Shown piece after piece: positions 30,121 through 42,943 of a DNA stretch of 64,000 nucleotides. Position 1 is the stretch's first letter; each line of letters starts with the position of its first letter. The DNA comes from Yersinia pekkanenii (GTDB lineage Bacteria > Pseudomonadota > Gammaproteobacteria > Enterobacterales > Enterobacteriaceae): assembly GCF_001152565.1 (NCBI RefSeq), contig NZ_CQAZ01000019.1, positions 23,346-87,345 on the forward strand. The letters run 5' to 3'. The notes beneath the pieces were generated by a model. That model had not been told where the DNA came from and did not search any database. It was given only the letters and a program-made list of their open reading frames with translations. The position numbers were made by a program, and so were the translations under genes.

Positions 30121-31847
30121 ACCACCTCCTGGACATCATAAAAGTCGCGGGCTGAATCTATCACCGGAGCAATAACACCGACGCGAATAACAAAGTCACC
30201 AAAACCTTCATCTGCATAGCGCTCTTTAGCCCAGCGCCCGACTAACTGGTCGGTAATCGCCAGAATTTCATCTTCGGTAATGTTTTCACGATACATACGC
30301 GGTATCCGAGTGCCTTCACGGTTGCCACCCAGATGCAGGTTATAGCGCCCCATCGCTTTTCCCACCAGCCCAACTTCAGCTAGTAAAGCACGACCACAGC
30401 CATTCGGGCAGCCGGTGACGCGCATGACAATATGTTCATTAGGCAAACCGTGTTGTTGCAAAATCCCTTCAATGCGGGTCACAAACTCCGGCAAGAAACG
30501 CTCAGCTTCCGCCATTGCCAATGGGCAAGTTGGGAACGAAACGCACGCCATGGAGTTTTCGCGCTGCGGGCTAACACTGTCATCCATCAAACCGTGCTCG
30601 CGGGCCAATGCTTCAATGCGGGCTTGCTTTTTTCCCGGCACCCCCGCCACAATCAGGTTCTGATTGGCGGTTAAACGGAAATCGCCCTGATGGATTTTAG
30701 CAATCTCAGCCACACCGGTTTTCAGACTGCGGCCGGGGTAATCCAGCAAGCGGCCATTTTCGATAAAGAGGGTCAAATGCCACTTTTTATCGATACCTTT
30801 GACCCAGCCAATGCGATCACCACGGCCGGTAAACTGATAGGGTTTGATGGCACCAAAGCTGACACCAGCACGTTTTTCAACTTCAGCTTTAAAAGTATCA
30901 ACACCGACACGCTCCAGCGTGTATTTGGTCTTGGCATTTTTACGATCAGTACGATTGCCCCAATCACGCTGGGTAGTGACGACGGCTTCAGCAATAGCCA
31001 AAGTGTGTTGCAGCGGGATATAACCAAATTCACTCGCTTTACGTGGATATGTATTCTTATCACCATGAGCAATGGATAGCCCACCGCCCACCAGCACGTT
31101 AAAACCGATCAGTTTGCCTTTTTCTGCCACGGCAACGAAGTTGAGATCATTAGCATGCAGATCGACATCATTTTGCGGCGGAATGACCACTGTGGTTTTA
31201 AATTTACGCGGCAAATAAGTCGCGCCAAGAATAGGTTCTACGTCAGTGGTTGCCACTTTTTCCGCATCCAGCCAGATTTCAGCATAAGCGCGGGTACGCG
31301 GCAGCAAATGTTCAGAAATCTTCTTTGCCCATTCATAGGCTTCCTGATGCAGCGCTGACTCCACCGGGTTTGAAGTACAGAGCACATTACGGTTTACATC
31401 GTTCGCTGTTGCCAGCGCATCCAAACCTAATTGGTTAAGTAACTGATGAGCGGGTTTAACATTACCCTTTAGAATGCCATGGAACTGGAATGTCTGGCGG
31501 TTGGTAATACGGATACTGCCGTATAACGTGTTGTCTGCCGCAAACTTGTCAATTCCCAGCCACTGTTGTGGGGTAATAATCCCCCCCGGCAAACGGCACC
31601 GCAGCATCATGGCATGGCGTGGTTCAAGCTTCTGTTCAACCCGTTCAGCACGGATGTCGCGGTCATCTTGCTGATACATGCCGTGGAAGCGGATCAGCAG
31701 GAAGTTATCGCCGTTGAAGCCGCCGGTCAGCCCGTCATTCAAGTCCTCTGCAATAGTCCCGCGCAGTAAATTGCTTTCTGACTTCATGCGCTCACCGTCG
31801 GAGAGCTTACCGGTCACCACCAGTGGCCCAGGGTATTTTTCATTCAT
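30117..31847 (-). CDS. cysI: Sulfite reductase hemoprotein subunit
   Basis: Beta subunit of NADPH-sulfite reductase, reducing sulfite to sulfide by six electrons. 576 residues. The four cysteines that hold the 4Fe-4S cluster and siroheme lie in [10 protein letters not shown] and [10 protein letters not shown]; the two sulfite/nitrite reductase ferredoxin-like repeats are evident. ATG overlaps the cysJ stop (TGATG). Its siroheme is made by CysG, encoded at 17689-19107. Confidence 0.98.
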   Translation of the reverse strand: MNEKYPGPLVVTGKLSDGERMKSESNLLRGTIAEDLNDGLTGGFNGDNFLLIRFHGMYQQDDRDIRAERVEQKLEPRHAMMLRCRLPGGIITPQQWLGIDKFAADNTLYGSIRITNRQTFQFHGILKGNVKPAHQLLNQLGLDALATANDVNRNVLCTSNPVESALHQEAYEWAKKISEHLLPRTRAYAEIWLDAEKVATTDVEPILGATYLPRKFKTTVVIPPQNDVDLHANDLNFVAVAEKGKLIGFNVLVGGGLSIAHGDKNTYPRKASEFGYIPLQHTLAIAEAVVTTQRDWGNRTDRKNAKTKYTLERVGVDTFKAEVEKRAGVSFGAIKPYQFTGRGDRIGWVKGIDKKWHLTLFIENGRLLDYPGRSLKTGVAEIAKIHQGDFRLTANQNLIVAGVPGKKQARIEALAREHGLMDDSVSPQRENSMACVSFPTCPLAMAEAERFLPEFVTRIEGILQQHGLPNEHIVMRVTGCPNGCGRALLAEVGLVGKAMGRYNLHLGGNREGTRIPRMYRENITEDEILAITDQLVGRWAKERYADEGFGDFVIRVGVIAPVIDSARDFYDVQEVV

Positions 31848-33652
31848 CAGTACACATCCCGCTGATAACGGCGCGCCAGGCGCAGTTCACTTAAATATTC
31901 ATCAGCTTGCTCGGTATCCATCGCACCGTGCTCAGCCACCACGCCCAGTAAAACCTGTTCGACGTCTTTCGCCATGCGATTAGCATCGCCACAGACGTAA
32001 ATGTGGGCACCTTGTTGGATCCAGTTCCACAGTTCTGCGCCCTGTTCACGCAGTTTATCTTGTACGTATATTTTATGAGCCTGATCGCGCGACCAGGCCA
32101 GATCAATGCGAGTCAGCAAACCGTCTTTGACATAGCGTTGCCATTCAACCTGATAGAGAAAATCCTCGGTGAAATGTGGGTTACCAAAGAACAACCAATT
32201 TTTACCGCCAGCCCCATCGACCTCACGCTGTTGCATAAAGGCGCGGAATGGCGCAATACCGGTGCCTGGGCCGATCATGATGACAGGCGTTTCCGGGTTG
32301 GCTGGCAGGCGGAAGTTATCGTTATGTTCGATAAATACGCGAATATCGCCATCCACTTCGAGGCGGTCAGCCAGATAGCCTGAAGCCCCCCCGCTACGTG
32401 GGCGGCCATCAATGTCATAACGCACCACACCCAGGGTAATATGCACTTCATTTTCAGTCTCAGCCTGCGCGGAAGCAATGGAGTAAAGGCGTGGCGTCAG
32501 AGGGCGCAATAAGGCCATCAGTTGATCGGCATTCAGATCAGATGGAGCCTGGCGCACCATGTCTACGATCGGAGTATATTGCGCATATTGTTGCAGCGCC
32601 GGTTTGTCTGCCAGCAATGCAATCAACGTTTCATCACGGGAAAGTGCCGCATATTTATCGACGATCACTGTGGTGTTTTGTGTCAGTTCAAAATGGCTGC
32701 GCAGCGCCTGTGATAGCGGCAGATTCTGCCCATCGACGCTGACCAATTCGTCACCTTTAAGCCACAATAGTGCCAGCAACTCTTCCACCAGAGCCGGATC
32801 ATTATCAAACCACACCCCCAGCGCATCTCCCGGCTGATAGCGTAGCCCTGAATCACCTAACTCAATTTCAATATGACGCACATCTTTTTCTGAGTTACGG
32901 CCGGTTATTTTTTGCTGGACCGATAACTGCGCAGTCAGTGGTGCGGTCTTGCTATAAGGGCTGGAGGTTATCTCATCGACAATACCACTTTGTGTTACTG
33001 CCGCCGCTGCCGTAGATTGCGTCGGAACTCTGGCCTGTAACGCCGTAACCACTTGCTGACGCCACTGTTGTGCCAATTCCTGATATTCCACATCGGCATC
33101 GACACGATCCAGTAACCGTTGAGCGCCAAGCTCGGCTAACTTGCTATCAAAATCTTTACCCGACTGGCAAAAATGCTCGTATGACGTATCTCCCAGGCCC
33201 AATACCGCAAAAGTGGTTTCGGATAATTTTGGGGCTTTTTTAGAAAATAGGAATTTATGCAGTGCAACAGCCTCTTCTGCTGGCTCACCCTCCCCTTGTG
33301 TCGACGCAACGATAATCAGCAGCCGTTCCTGCGCAATTTGCTTAAACTTATAATCACCGGCATTCACCAGATTGACGTTAAGCTTGGCCGCTAAAAGATC
33401 ATCGCGTAACTGTTCAGCCAAACGCCGTGCATTACCGGTCTGAGAGGCAGAAATCAGGGTAATCGTTAACGCAGGTGGTGCTGCCACAGCAGGAGCAACA
33501 ACTGCGCCGGGTTGCGGGTTAACCATGCCCCAGAAGTAACCGGACAACCATGCCATCTGGATTGGGGAAAACTCACTAACCGCAGTTTGCAAGCGGGCCA
33601 ACTGCTCCGGCGATAGCGGAAGTAAAGAAGTAGGAGGAGCCTGAGTCGTCAT
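31847..33652 (-). CDS. cysJ: Sulfite reductase flavoprotein subunit
   Basis: Alpha subunit passing electrons from NADPH via FAD and FMN to CysI. An N-terminal flavodoxin domain starts near residue 65 ([23 protein letters not shown]). The ferredoxin-reductase half has [34 protein letters not shown] and the C-terminal RYQRDVY. ATG at 33652 ([11 protein letters not shown]) matches the E. coli start and gives 601 residues; a frame 30 codons longer has no conserved sequence. First gene of cysJIH. Confidence 0.97.
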   Translation of the reverse strand: MTTQAPPTSLLPLSPEQLARLQTAVSEFSPIQMAWLSGYFWGMVNPQPGAVVAPAVAAPPALTITLISASQTGNARRLAEQLRDDLLAAKLNVNLVNAGDYKFKQIAQERLLIIVASTQGEGEPAEEAVALHKFLFSKKAPKLSETTFAVLGLGDTSYEHFCQSGKDFDSKLAELGAQRLLDRVDADVEYQELAQQWRQQVVTALQARVPTQSTAAAAVTQSGIVDEITSSPYSKTAPLTAQLSVQQKITGRNSEKDVRHIEIELGDSGLRYQPGDALGVWFDNDPALVEELLALLWLKGDELVSVDGQNLPLSQALRSHFELTQNTTVIVDKYAALSRDETLIALLADKPALQQYAQYTPIVDMVRQAPSDLNADQLMALLRPLTPRLYSIASAQAETENEVHITLGVVRYDIDGRPRSGGASGYLADRLEVDGDIRVFIEHNDNFRLPANPETPVIMIGPGTGIAPFRAFMQQREVDGAGGKNWLFFGNPHFTEDFLYQVEWQRYVKDGLLTRIDLAWSRDQAHKIYVQDKLREQGAELWNWIQQGAHIYVCGDANRMAKDVEQVLLGVVAEHGAMDTEQADEYLSELRLARRYQRDVY

Positions 33653-34012
33653 TGCAGTACGAATTCCCTTATGCTTAGCCACGCACAGTTTGCGCCTAAA
33701 AAACTTGATTGTTTGTAAGGTTAACCATCCCGATAATAACAATTAAAGAAGCAATAGAAATAATAAATAACTAAAACGACTAAGCAGTTTTTCAGGTAAT
33801 AACTATGAGTTAAAGTGTTCAACTTATTAGGAAAATTTACTTGCGGTTACATCAGGCTCGTGCGAGGTTACGTTTATATAAAAATCAGTAAGATACGTGG
33901 AATAAATAACGATATAGCGGGCCGAACAGTCGTAGTTGTTACGGACTAACATAGCCAGTATCGGTGCTTTCCGGTACTATGCGGCGGTTTTTGAGTCAAT
34001 AAGGTCAGAACT
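33653..34012. promoter_or_regulatory. Divergent gap cysJ / queD
   Basis: 360 bp, AT-rich near cysJ. It must hold the cysJIH promoter with its CysB sites (by analogy) and the queD promoter. No clear motif, repeat or small gene could be singled out. Confidence 0.35.
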
Positions 34013-34372
34013 ATGAGCACTACGCTATTTAAAGATTTTCAGTTTGAAGCCGCCCACCGGCTGCCCCACGTCCCGCAAGGTCATAAGTGCGGCCGTTTGC
34101 ACGGTCATTCATTTATGATCCGTATCGAGGTTACCGGAGAAGTTGATGCTCACTCCGGCTGGGTGATGGATTTCGCCGAGCTGAAAGCCGCATTTAAACC
34201 GATTTGGGAACGTCTTGATCATCATTATTTGAATGATATTCCCGGTTTGGAAAATCCAACCAGCGAAGTACTGGCCAGTTGGATTTGGCAACAGCTTAAA
34301 CCTCAATTGTCGGAACTCAGCGCGGTGATGGTAAAAGAGACCTGTTCGGCGGGTTGTATTTATCGCGGCTAA
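34013..34372 (+). CDS. queD: 6-carboxy-5,6,7,8-tetrahydropterin synthase
   Basis: Second step of 7-deazaguanine (queuosine precursor) synthesis. 119 residues. Zinc histidines are in FEAAHRL and RLHGHSF, with the catalytic cysteine in [10 protein letters not shown]-terminal [10 protein letters not shown] block present. AAGGTC precedes the ATG. It converges on queE, the next enzyme of the pathway. Confidence 0.96.
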   Translation: MSTTLFKDFQFEAAHRLPHVPQGHKCGRLHGHSFMIRIEVTGEVDAHSGWVMDFAELKAAFKPIWERLDHHYLNDIPGLENPTSEVLASWIWQQLKPQLSELSAVMVKETCSAGCIYRG

Positions 34373-34394
34373 TAAATCGCGGGTAATCATTCGT

Positions 34395-34414
34395 CAGGGC
34401 GCTACCACGCCCTG
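34395..34414. terminator. Short hairpin between queD and queE
   Basis: CAGGGCG and CGCCCTG make a 7-bp stem with a 6-base loop between two converging genes. No T run follows on either side. Confidence 0.35.
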
Positions 34415-34418
34415 CATC

Positions 34419-35090
34419 TCAGGCGATATTTAAATACTTATGCGTCTGCATGGAAAGCCGCCAATTCTTGGCAATACAGGTTTCAATACAGAGCTTGGTG
34501 GCGTCGTCTTTCTGGCTGATGGGTTGTAACGCAATAATCCGCTTTTTGTCATCATCCAGCGTGGCAAGCAGCACCTCTAATGCCTCGATATCCCGCATGC
34601 GGCCAACCGGATGCTTAATCTCATCGGCGCGTTGCAATGCCTGCGATAATACTTTCAGACCACCACGCATATTCACTTTTGGCGAAACCGTCACCCACGT
34701 CGTCGCTGAACACCGTACATCATGCGTGCCGCTGGTTTCAATCTGGCAGCTATAACCGGCCTGCTCCAACAATGAGGTTAAGGGGAACAAGTCGTAAATA
34801 GCGGGCTCTCCGCCAGTGATGACAACGTGGCGTGCGGTATATCCCTGCTGAGAGAAAATATCTAATAACTGCTGTGCGCTGGCTTCCCCCCAGACATCAC
34901 TTTCTGCGGTTTTCACCATAATGCGTTGCATATCGACTTCCCGATCAGCGTCCTTTTCCCAAGTGTGTTTGGTATCACACCAGCTACAACCTACCGGGCA
35001 GCCCTGCAAGCGCACAAAGATCGCCGGTACACCGGTGAAGTAACCCTCGCCTTGCAAGGTTTGGAACATCTCATTAATCGGGTACCGCAT
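34419..35090 (-). CDS. queE: 7-carboxy-7-deazaguanine synthase
   Basis: Radical SAM enzyme turning carboxytetrahydropterin into 7-carboxy-7-deazaguanine. 223 residues. The cluster cysteines are C31, C35 and C38 (GCPVGCSWCDTKHTWE), followed by VVITGGEPAI and SPKVNMRGG. The C-terminal NWRLSMQTHKYLNIA is as in E. coli. It forms a pathway pair with queD on the opposite strand. Confidence 0.97.
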   Translation of the reverse strand: MRYPINEMFQTLQGEGYFTGVPAIFVRLQGCPVGCSWCDTKHTWEKDADREVDMQRIMVKTAESDVWGEASAQQLLDIFSQQGYTARHVVITGGEPAIYDLFPLTSLLEQAGYSCQIETSGTHDVRCSATTWVTVSPKVNMRGGLKVLSQALQRADEIKHPVGRMRDIEALEVLLATLDDDKKRIIALQPISQKDDATKLCIETCIAKNWRLSMQTHKYLNIA

Positions 35091-35147
35091 CTGTATCTCA
35101 TCGTTATTAGGGTCAATGAGCGATTATCGCAGATTCTCTGGCTGTGA

Positions 35148-35194
35148 CCAAACTGGCAAGGCAATTGCTCCGAAAAACGGGGCTGCCAGTTTGG
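35148..35194. terminator. Long-loop hairpin between sodC and queE
   Basis: CCAAACTGGCA and TGCCAGTTTGG form an 11-bp perfect stem around a 25-base loop, just behind the sodC stop. It may protect or end the sodC message. There is no T tract. Confidence 0.45.
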
Positions 35195-35208
35195 CGGGTA
35201 TCAGTACG

Positions 35209-35733
35209 TTACTCAATCACCCCACAGGCCATACGTGCGCCACCACCGCCTAATGGCATCGGATGATCGGCATAGTTATCGCCACCGGCATGGATCATCA
35301 GGGCGTGTTGCTTCAGCTCAGATAATGATTTCAGGCGCGGAGCTAATACCTGATAGCTGGCGGTGCCATCGGCATTCACCACCAATCCTGGCAAATCCCC
35401 CAGATGTCCTTTGTCGTTATAAGGCCCCAGATGCGCTCCAGTTTTTTTCGGGTCAAAATGACCACCTGCGGCAAGCGCGGGTACGGCCTTACCGTCGTTC
35501 TGTCCCGGTGCACAACTTGGGTTTTCATGTAGATGGAAACCATGAATACCCACGACCAACCCGGCCAGATGGGGCGAAAACAGTAAACCATAGGGGGTTT
35601 CTGTCACGGTGACCGTGCCCAATGCTTTACCATTTCCTTCGGGTAGTGCTTCATTCATGGTGACGGTAACCTCGGCAGCCATTACGCTGCCGGTGAAAAG
35701 CATCGCCAGTAACGTTAAGTATTTCAGTTTCAT
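35209..35733 (-). CDS. sodC: Periplasmic Cu/Zn superoxide dismutase
   Basis: Dismutates superoxide in the periplasm; a defence against phagocyte oxidants in pathogens. 174 residues with a signal peptide of about 19 (ending SVMA before AEVTV). Copper/zinc ligands lie in [36 protein letters not shown] and [14 protein letters not shown]; the two cysteines of the disulfide are in NPSC and ARMACGVIE. It stands alone between queE and eno. Confidence 0.97.
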   Translation of the reverse strand: MKLKYLTLLAMLFTGSVMAAEVTVTMNEALPEGNGKALGTVTVTETPYGLLFSPHLAGLVVGIHGFHLHENPSCAPGQNDGKAVPALAAGGHFDPKKTGAHLGPYNDKGHLGDLPGLVVNADGTASYQVLAPRLKSLSELKQHALMIHAGGDNYADHPMPLGGGGARMACGVIE

Positions 35734-35930
35734 CGGTTATCTTCCTTTATGCATTATTATCTAATCATTCAGATACTCATTAAGGATAACGGATGATGAA
35801 TTATCTGCACGGCCACGGGACTATAGATGTGAGTCAGAAGAGGGTTACAGGTTAGATTCAGATTAATCTCGCAGCGCTAAATCAAGAGATAACAAGATGA
35901 TGGGGCGATTGAGTGGGGGCTGACCTCATA

Positions 35931-35956
35931 AAAAAACCCGCCGAAGCGGGTTTTAT
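35931..35956 (-). terminator. Rho-independent terminator of eno
   Basis: On the minus strand AAACCCGC-TTCG-GCGGGTTT is followed by a T run. It has the stable TTCG tetraloop and lies 35 nt behind the eno stop codon. Confidence 0.92.
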
Positions 35957-35991
35957 CAACAAACTGTTTTACCGAAGGCAAAGCGCAGTAA

Positions 35992-39019
<3,028 letters not shown>

Positions 39020-39215
39020 TTAGGTTTAAAGACGATGGAAGAACCAAGACGGGAAAGTAGTATACTCGAACCTTGGTTTCGCTACAAATGATCTCCGCGC
39101 CAGTGGCCGTTTTCGCGGCCAAAACCGCGCGGAACATCGTCTTGCGATCCGTTATAATTCAATATATTAACGCAATTAAAATTCAACAACCATCGGTCAA
39201 ATGAATTAAAACACC

Positions 39216-40058
39216 TTACATTTCAGTTTCTTGCTGTTTAACTTGCTGCCAGGCGGCTTCCATCTCATCAAGCGTCGCGCTCTCCATGGTTCGACCTGAC
39301 GCCGTAACTATTTGTTCTACCTGACGAAAACGCCGTTCAAACTTACGGTTAGCAGCCTGTAAGGCATTTTCAGCCTGATGGCCTAAATGACGGGATAAGT
39401 TAACGGTAGCAAACAGTAAGTCACCAATTTCTTCGCCCAGTTTCTCTTCGTCCACGACAGCTTGCCGCGCTTCGAACATCACTTCATCGATCTCTTCGTA
39501 GACTTTATCGAGCACCGGCCCCAGGGTGTCCCAATCAAACCCAACCGAGGCACAGCGTTTCTGGATTTTATGGGCTTTCATCTGCGCCGGCAGTGCATCA
39601 GGAATATCATCCAATGCCGAATACAGCGCTTTCTCCGCCCTTTCTTCGGCTTTACGAGATTCCCAGCCCGCCAGTGCGGCCTCACCGCCGATGGCTACCT
39701 CTGCGGCGTTTTGCGGCGCATCAGGGAACACATGTGGATGACGGCGTACCAGCTTATCGCTGATAGCATGGCAAACATCGTCAAACGCAAACAACCCTTG
39801 CTCCTGCCCCATTTGGGCATAAAACACCACCTGGAACAGCAAATCGCCCAGTTCATCACGCAGATCGTCAAAATCCTTACGCTGAATCGCGTCAAGCACC
39901 TCGTAAGTTTCTTCTAATGTATAGGGAGCGATCGTGTCAAAAGTCTGTTTACGATCCCACGGGCAGCCATGCTCCGGATCACGCAGAGTACGCATAATAT
40001 CCAGCAAACGTTGCAGAGCTAAGGCGGTGGTATCAGGGGTAGTTATTGGCTGGTTCAT
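39216..40058 (-). CDS. mazG: Nucleoside triphosphate pyrophosphohydrolase MazG
   Basis: Hydrolyses nucleoside triphosphates to monophosphates; in E. coli it lowers ppGpp and counteracts MazEF-linked death. 280 residues with two MazG folds: GCPWDRKQTFDTIAPYTLEE...ELGDLLFQVVFYAQ, and VYEEIDEV...EEIGDLLFATVNLSRHLG. The N-terminus is about 15 residues longer than in E. coli. The mazEF toxin-antitoxin genes that lie between mazG and relA in E. coli are absent. Confidence 0.96.
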   Translation of the reverse strand: MNQPITTPDTTALALQRLLDIMRTLRDPEHGCPWDRKQTFDTIAPYTLEETYEVLDAIQRKDFDDLRDELGDLLFQVVFYAQMGQEQGLFAFDDVCHAISDKLVRRHPHVFPDAPQNAAEVAIGGEAALAGWESRKAEERAEKALYSALDDIPDALPAQMKAHKIQKRCASVGFDWDTLGPVLDKVYEEIDEVMFEARQAVVDEEKLGEEIGDLLFATVNLSRHLGHQAENALQAANRKFERRFRQVEQIVTASGRTMESATLDEMEAAWQQVKQQETEM

Positions 40059-40362
40059 CTGAATTCATTCACTTTTTTTGCTTTTTAAAATTCGAGGCGT
40101 AGCGAGCGCAGGCAGATTGATTGCGGCCAGCGCACAGCCCCCGGAGCGAACACCTGATCTTATAAAAACCGGTACGTGAGGAGGGCGAGCACTGCCCAAT
40201 ATCAATATACCAAAGCGCAGTAGCCGTTTATATCCTTCGTCCTTGAAGCTGCTGGGTTGTTAGCGGCGCTCACTCACCCGAATGACTTACCGGAGTAAGC
40301 TCATCGGGATTCGTTTACTTGCCGCCTACCTGCAACTCCAATGACTTTGGCTATAGATAGTT
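40059..40362. other. mazG-relA gap without mazEF
   Basis: 304 bp. The right half is ERIC element 4. The left half (about 40085-40200) is GC-rich, with AGCGAGCGCAGG and GGAGGGCGAGCACTGCCC, and shows no reading frame like MazE or MazF. Its origin is unclear; it could be another intergenic repeat family. Confidence 0.5.
40229..40355 (-). repeat. ERIC element 4, 3' of relA
   Basis: Reverse orientation: CTCACTCACCCGAATGACTTACCGGAGTAAGCTCATCGGGATTCG is the complement of the ERIC core, with arms around CCTTGAAGCTGC and GCAACTCCAATGACTTTGG that are less well matched than in the other copies. It ends 7-8 bp from the relA stop codon. Confidence 0.88.
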
Positions 40363-42597
40363 TTAATTGCCGTGGAGCCGACGGGCGTCAATAACATCCG
40401 GCAACTGATTCAGCTTGGCCAACACCCTGCCCAACACCTGCAAGTTATAGATTTCAATGTCCATATCGATGGTTGCGACCATCTTTTTGGTATCACTGCG
40501 ACTGGCAACACCCAGTACATTGACTTTTTCGTTCGCCAAAATGGTGGTGATATCACGCAACAGGCCACTGCGGTCATTCGCGGTCACCCGCACCACCAGA
40601 GAATAACCGCTGGAGTAACTTTCCCCCCAGACTGCATCAACAATTCGCTCTGGCGCATGTGACTGCAATTCAGCCAATTGCTCACAATCGGTGCGATGAA
40701 TGGATATCCCTCGCCCTTGAGTAATAAAACCAATAATTTCATCACCAGGGATTGGCTGGCAGCAGCGAGCAATATGGTGCATTAGATTACCAACACCTTC
40801 GACCACAATACGCCCACTGTCTTTACTCGCGTTACGTGGCGCGGATTGGTGCTTATTATTCAGATGACGTAATGCTTGTAAATCAGCCTCTTCTGCCGTC
40901 GGCTTATTCAGTTTCCCTTGCAGGAAGTTCACCATCTGATTAAGACGGATATCACCACCACCAATGGCCGCCAACACTTCATCCATCGAATTCATGTTAT
41001 AGCGCGGAACCAGCAGCTTTTCGGCCTCTTTCAGGCTGATATCCAGATGTTGCAGTTCGTCATCCAGCATCTGCCGGCCAGCAAGAATATTCTTGTCTCT
41101 ATCTTGTTTTCTGAACCAGTTATGTATTTTGGAGCGCCCACGACTGGTGGTGACATAACCGAGGTTAGGATTCAGCCAATCACGGCTTGGATTAGGCTCT
41201 TTCTGAGTGATAATTTCAATCTGATCACCCATCTGCAACTGATAGGTAAAGGGGACAATTCGGCCACTGATTTTGGCACCAATGCAACGGTGCCCCACAT
41301 CACTGTGGATATGGTAAGCAAAGTCCAGCGGTGTAGAACCGGCAGGTAAATCAATAACATCGCCTTTCGGGGTAAACACATACACCCGGTCGTCAAATAC
41401 CTGACTGCGCACTTCATCCAGCATCTCGCCGGAATCGGCCATCTCTTCCTGCCAGGCAATCAGCTTACGTAACCAGGCAATGCGCCCTTCATAGCCGGAG
41501 CGGCCCGCCGCTACAGCACCTTCTTTATACTTCCAGTGTGCTGCGACCCCCAGTTCGGCATCTTCATGCATCTGACGAGTACGGATTTGAATTTCCAGCG
41601 TTTTCCCGTTAGGGCCAAGTACTACCGTATGGATCGACTGATAACCATTGGGTTTAGGGTTAGCGACGTAATCATCGAATTCATCAGGCAAATGACGGAA
41701 ATGGGTATGAACGATCCCCAATGCGGCATAACAATCTTGTAAGCGCTCGACCACTACCCGCACGGCACGCACATCAAACAGCTCATCGAAGGCCAGCGAC
41801 TTCTTCTGCATTTTGCGCCAGATACTGTAGATATGCTTCGGCCGACCATAAATATCGGCTTTGATGCCCTCAGCCGCCATAGCTTTATGCAATGAAGCGA
41901 CGAAATCATCAATGAATTGTTCACGATCGATACGACGCTCGTGGAGTAATTTGGCAATTTGCTTATATTCATCGGGATGCAGATAGCGGAAGCAGAAGTC
42001 TTCTAACTCCCACTTGATCTGACCGATACCCAGCCGGTTAGCCAGCGGAGCATAAATATTGGAGCACTCTTTGGCGGCCAGCACCCGTTCATCTTCCGGT
42101 GCATCTTTCACTTCACGCAGATGAGCGATACGCTCTGCCAACTTGATGACCACGCAGCGGAAATCTTCCACCATCGCCAACAGCATACGCCGCACGTTAT
42201 CCACTTGCTCAGAGCTCATGGAATCATTGTGGGTGGCCTTTAACTGACGGATGGCGTCCATATCGCGCACACCGTGCACCAGATAGGTAATCCCTTTGCC
42301 AAATTGCTCGGTCAAAGTTACTTCGTCCACCACATTGGCATCAACCAACGGGAACAGCAGCGCCGCGCGCATACTGTCGTTATCCATGCTCAGAGTAGAG
42401 AGGATCTCAACCATTTCAAGGCCGCGCCACAACAACAACGAGGCATTAGGGTGGTTTTGCGTCTGCTGCTCACAGTAACGCCAGGTTTCGGCTAATCGCT
42501 CACATGACTGCGGATTGGGAAGCCCCAAACTGGCAATCCAATCGTCGAGAGCAAACTCGCCCGCCGGATTCAAATGTGCACTTCGTACCGCAACCAT
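40363..42597 (-). CDS. relA: GTP pyrophosphokinase RelA
   Basis: Ribosome-associated (p)ppGpp synthetase of the stringent response; 744 residues, the same length as E. coli RelA. The N-terminal hydrolase-like domain is dead: FPLVDANVVDE replaces the HD motif. The synthetase domain lies around 240-390 (YGRPKHIYSIWRKMQKK, NPKPNGYQSIHT). TGS about 405-465 (DVIDLPAGSTPLDFAYHIHSD) and a C-terminal ACT domain (VRVTANDRSGLLRDITTILA) follow. The E. coli neighbours rlmD (upstream) and mazEF (downstream) are missing on both sides. Confidence 0.98.
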   Translation of the reverse strand: MVAVRSAHLNPAGEFALDDWIASLGLPNPQSCERLAETWRYCEQQTQNHPNASLLLWRGLEMVEILSTLSMDNDSMRAALLFPLVDANVVDEVTLTEQFGKGITYLVHGVRDMDAIRQLKATHNDSMSSEQVDNVRRMLLAMVEDFRCVVIKLAERIAHLREVKDAPEDERVLAAKECSNIYAPLANRLGIGQIKWELEDFCFRYLHPDEYKQIAKLLHERRIDREQFIDDFVASLHKAMAAEGIKADIYGRPKHIYSIWRKMQKKSLAFDELFDVRAVRVVVERLQDCYAALGIVHTHFRHLPDEFDDYVANPKPNGYQSIHTVVLGPNGKTLEIQIRTRQMHEDAELGVAAHWKYKEGAVAAGRSGYEGRIAWLRKLIAWQEEMADSGEMLDEVRSQVFDDRVYVFTPKGDVIDLPAGSTPLDFAYHIHSDVGHRCIGAKISGRIVPFTYQLQMGDQIEIITQKEPNPSRDWLNPNLGYVTTSRGRSKIHNWFRKQDRDKNILAGRQMLDDELQHLDISLKEAEKLLVPRYNMNSMDEVLAAIGGGDIRLNQMVNFLQGKLNKPTAEEADLQALRHLNNKHQSAPRNASKDSGRIVVEGVGNLMHHIARCCQPIPGDEIIGFITQGRGISIHRTDCEQLAELQSHAPERIVDAVWGESYSSGYSLVVRVTANDRSGLLRDITTILANEKVNVLGVASRSDTKKMVATIDMDIEIYNLQVLGRVLAKLNQLPDVIDARRLHGN

Positions 42598-42943
42598 AAC
42601 TTCTCCCTACTTTACGACCCCTGGCTCCTGCATCAACAGCGCCATAGATTCAAGATGCCCGATGTGGGCAGTCTAATGTATCAAGGTGACGTAAAACCAG
42701 CAATGACCCATTATCGACCAACACCTGTCCACATGCCCCTAACTGACAGGCAGACAAACACTGATAGCACAAAGATAGCGTTGCCTTGTTGGCGACCGAC
42801 TCGGTTTGAAGGATCAAGAGAGTTAACTATCGCTGTTATCGTTTGCCGGGTCGTCACACGTCAGTTTGGAGAGTAGAATTGCGTCATATTGATTGATCAA
42901 GCATCGGCTTAGTCAGCGGCTAATTCTCCCACATTGGAATACC
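42598..42943. promoter_or_regulatory. Divergent gap relA / barA
   Basis: 346 bp between the start codons. In E. coli the 23S rRNA methyltransferase gene rlmD lies here; no trace of it is seen. The region should carry both promoters; no convincing element could be picked out. Confidence 0.4.

Noticed and set aside
39462-39917. 151-residue open frame opposite mazG
   Set aside because: It lies fully inside mazG on the other strand, and its composition reflects mazG codon positions.
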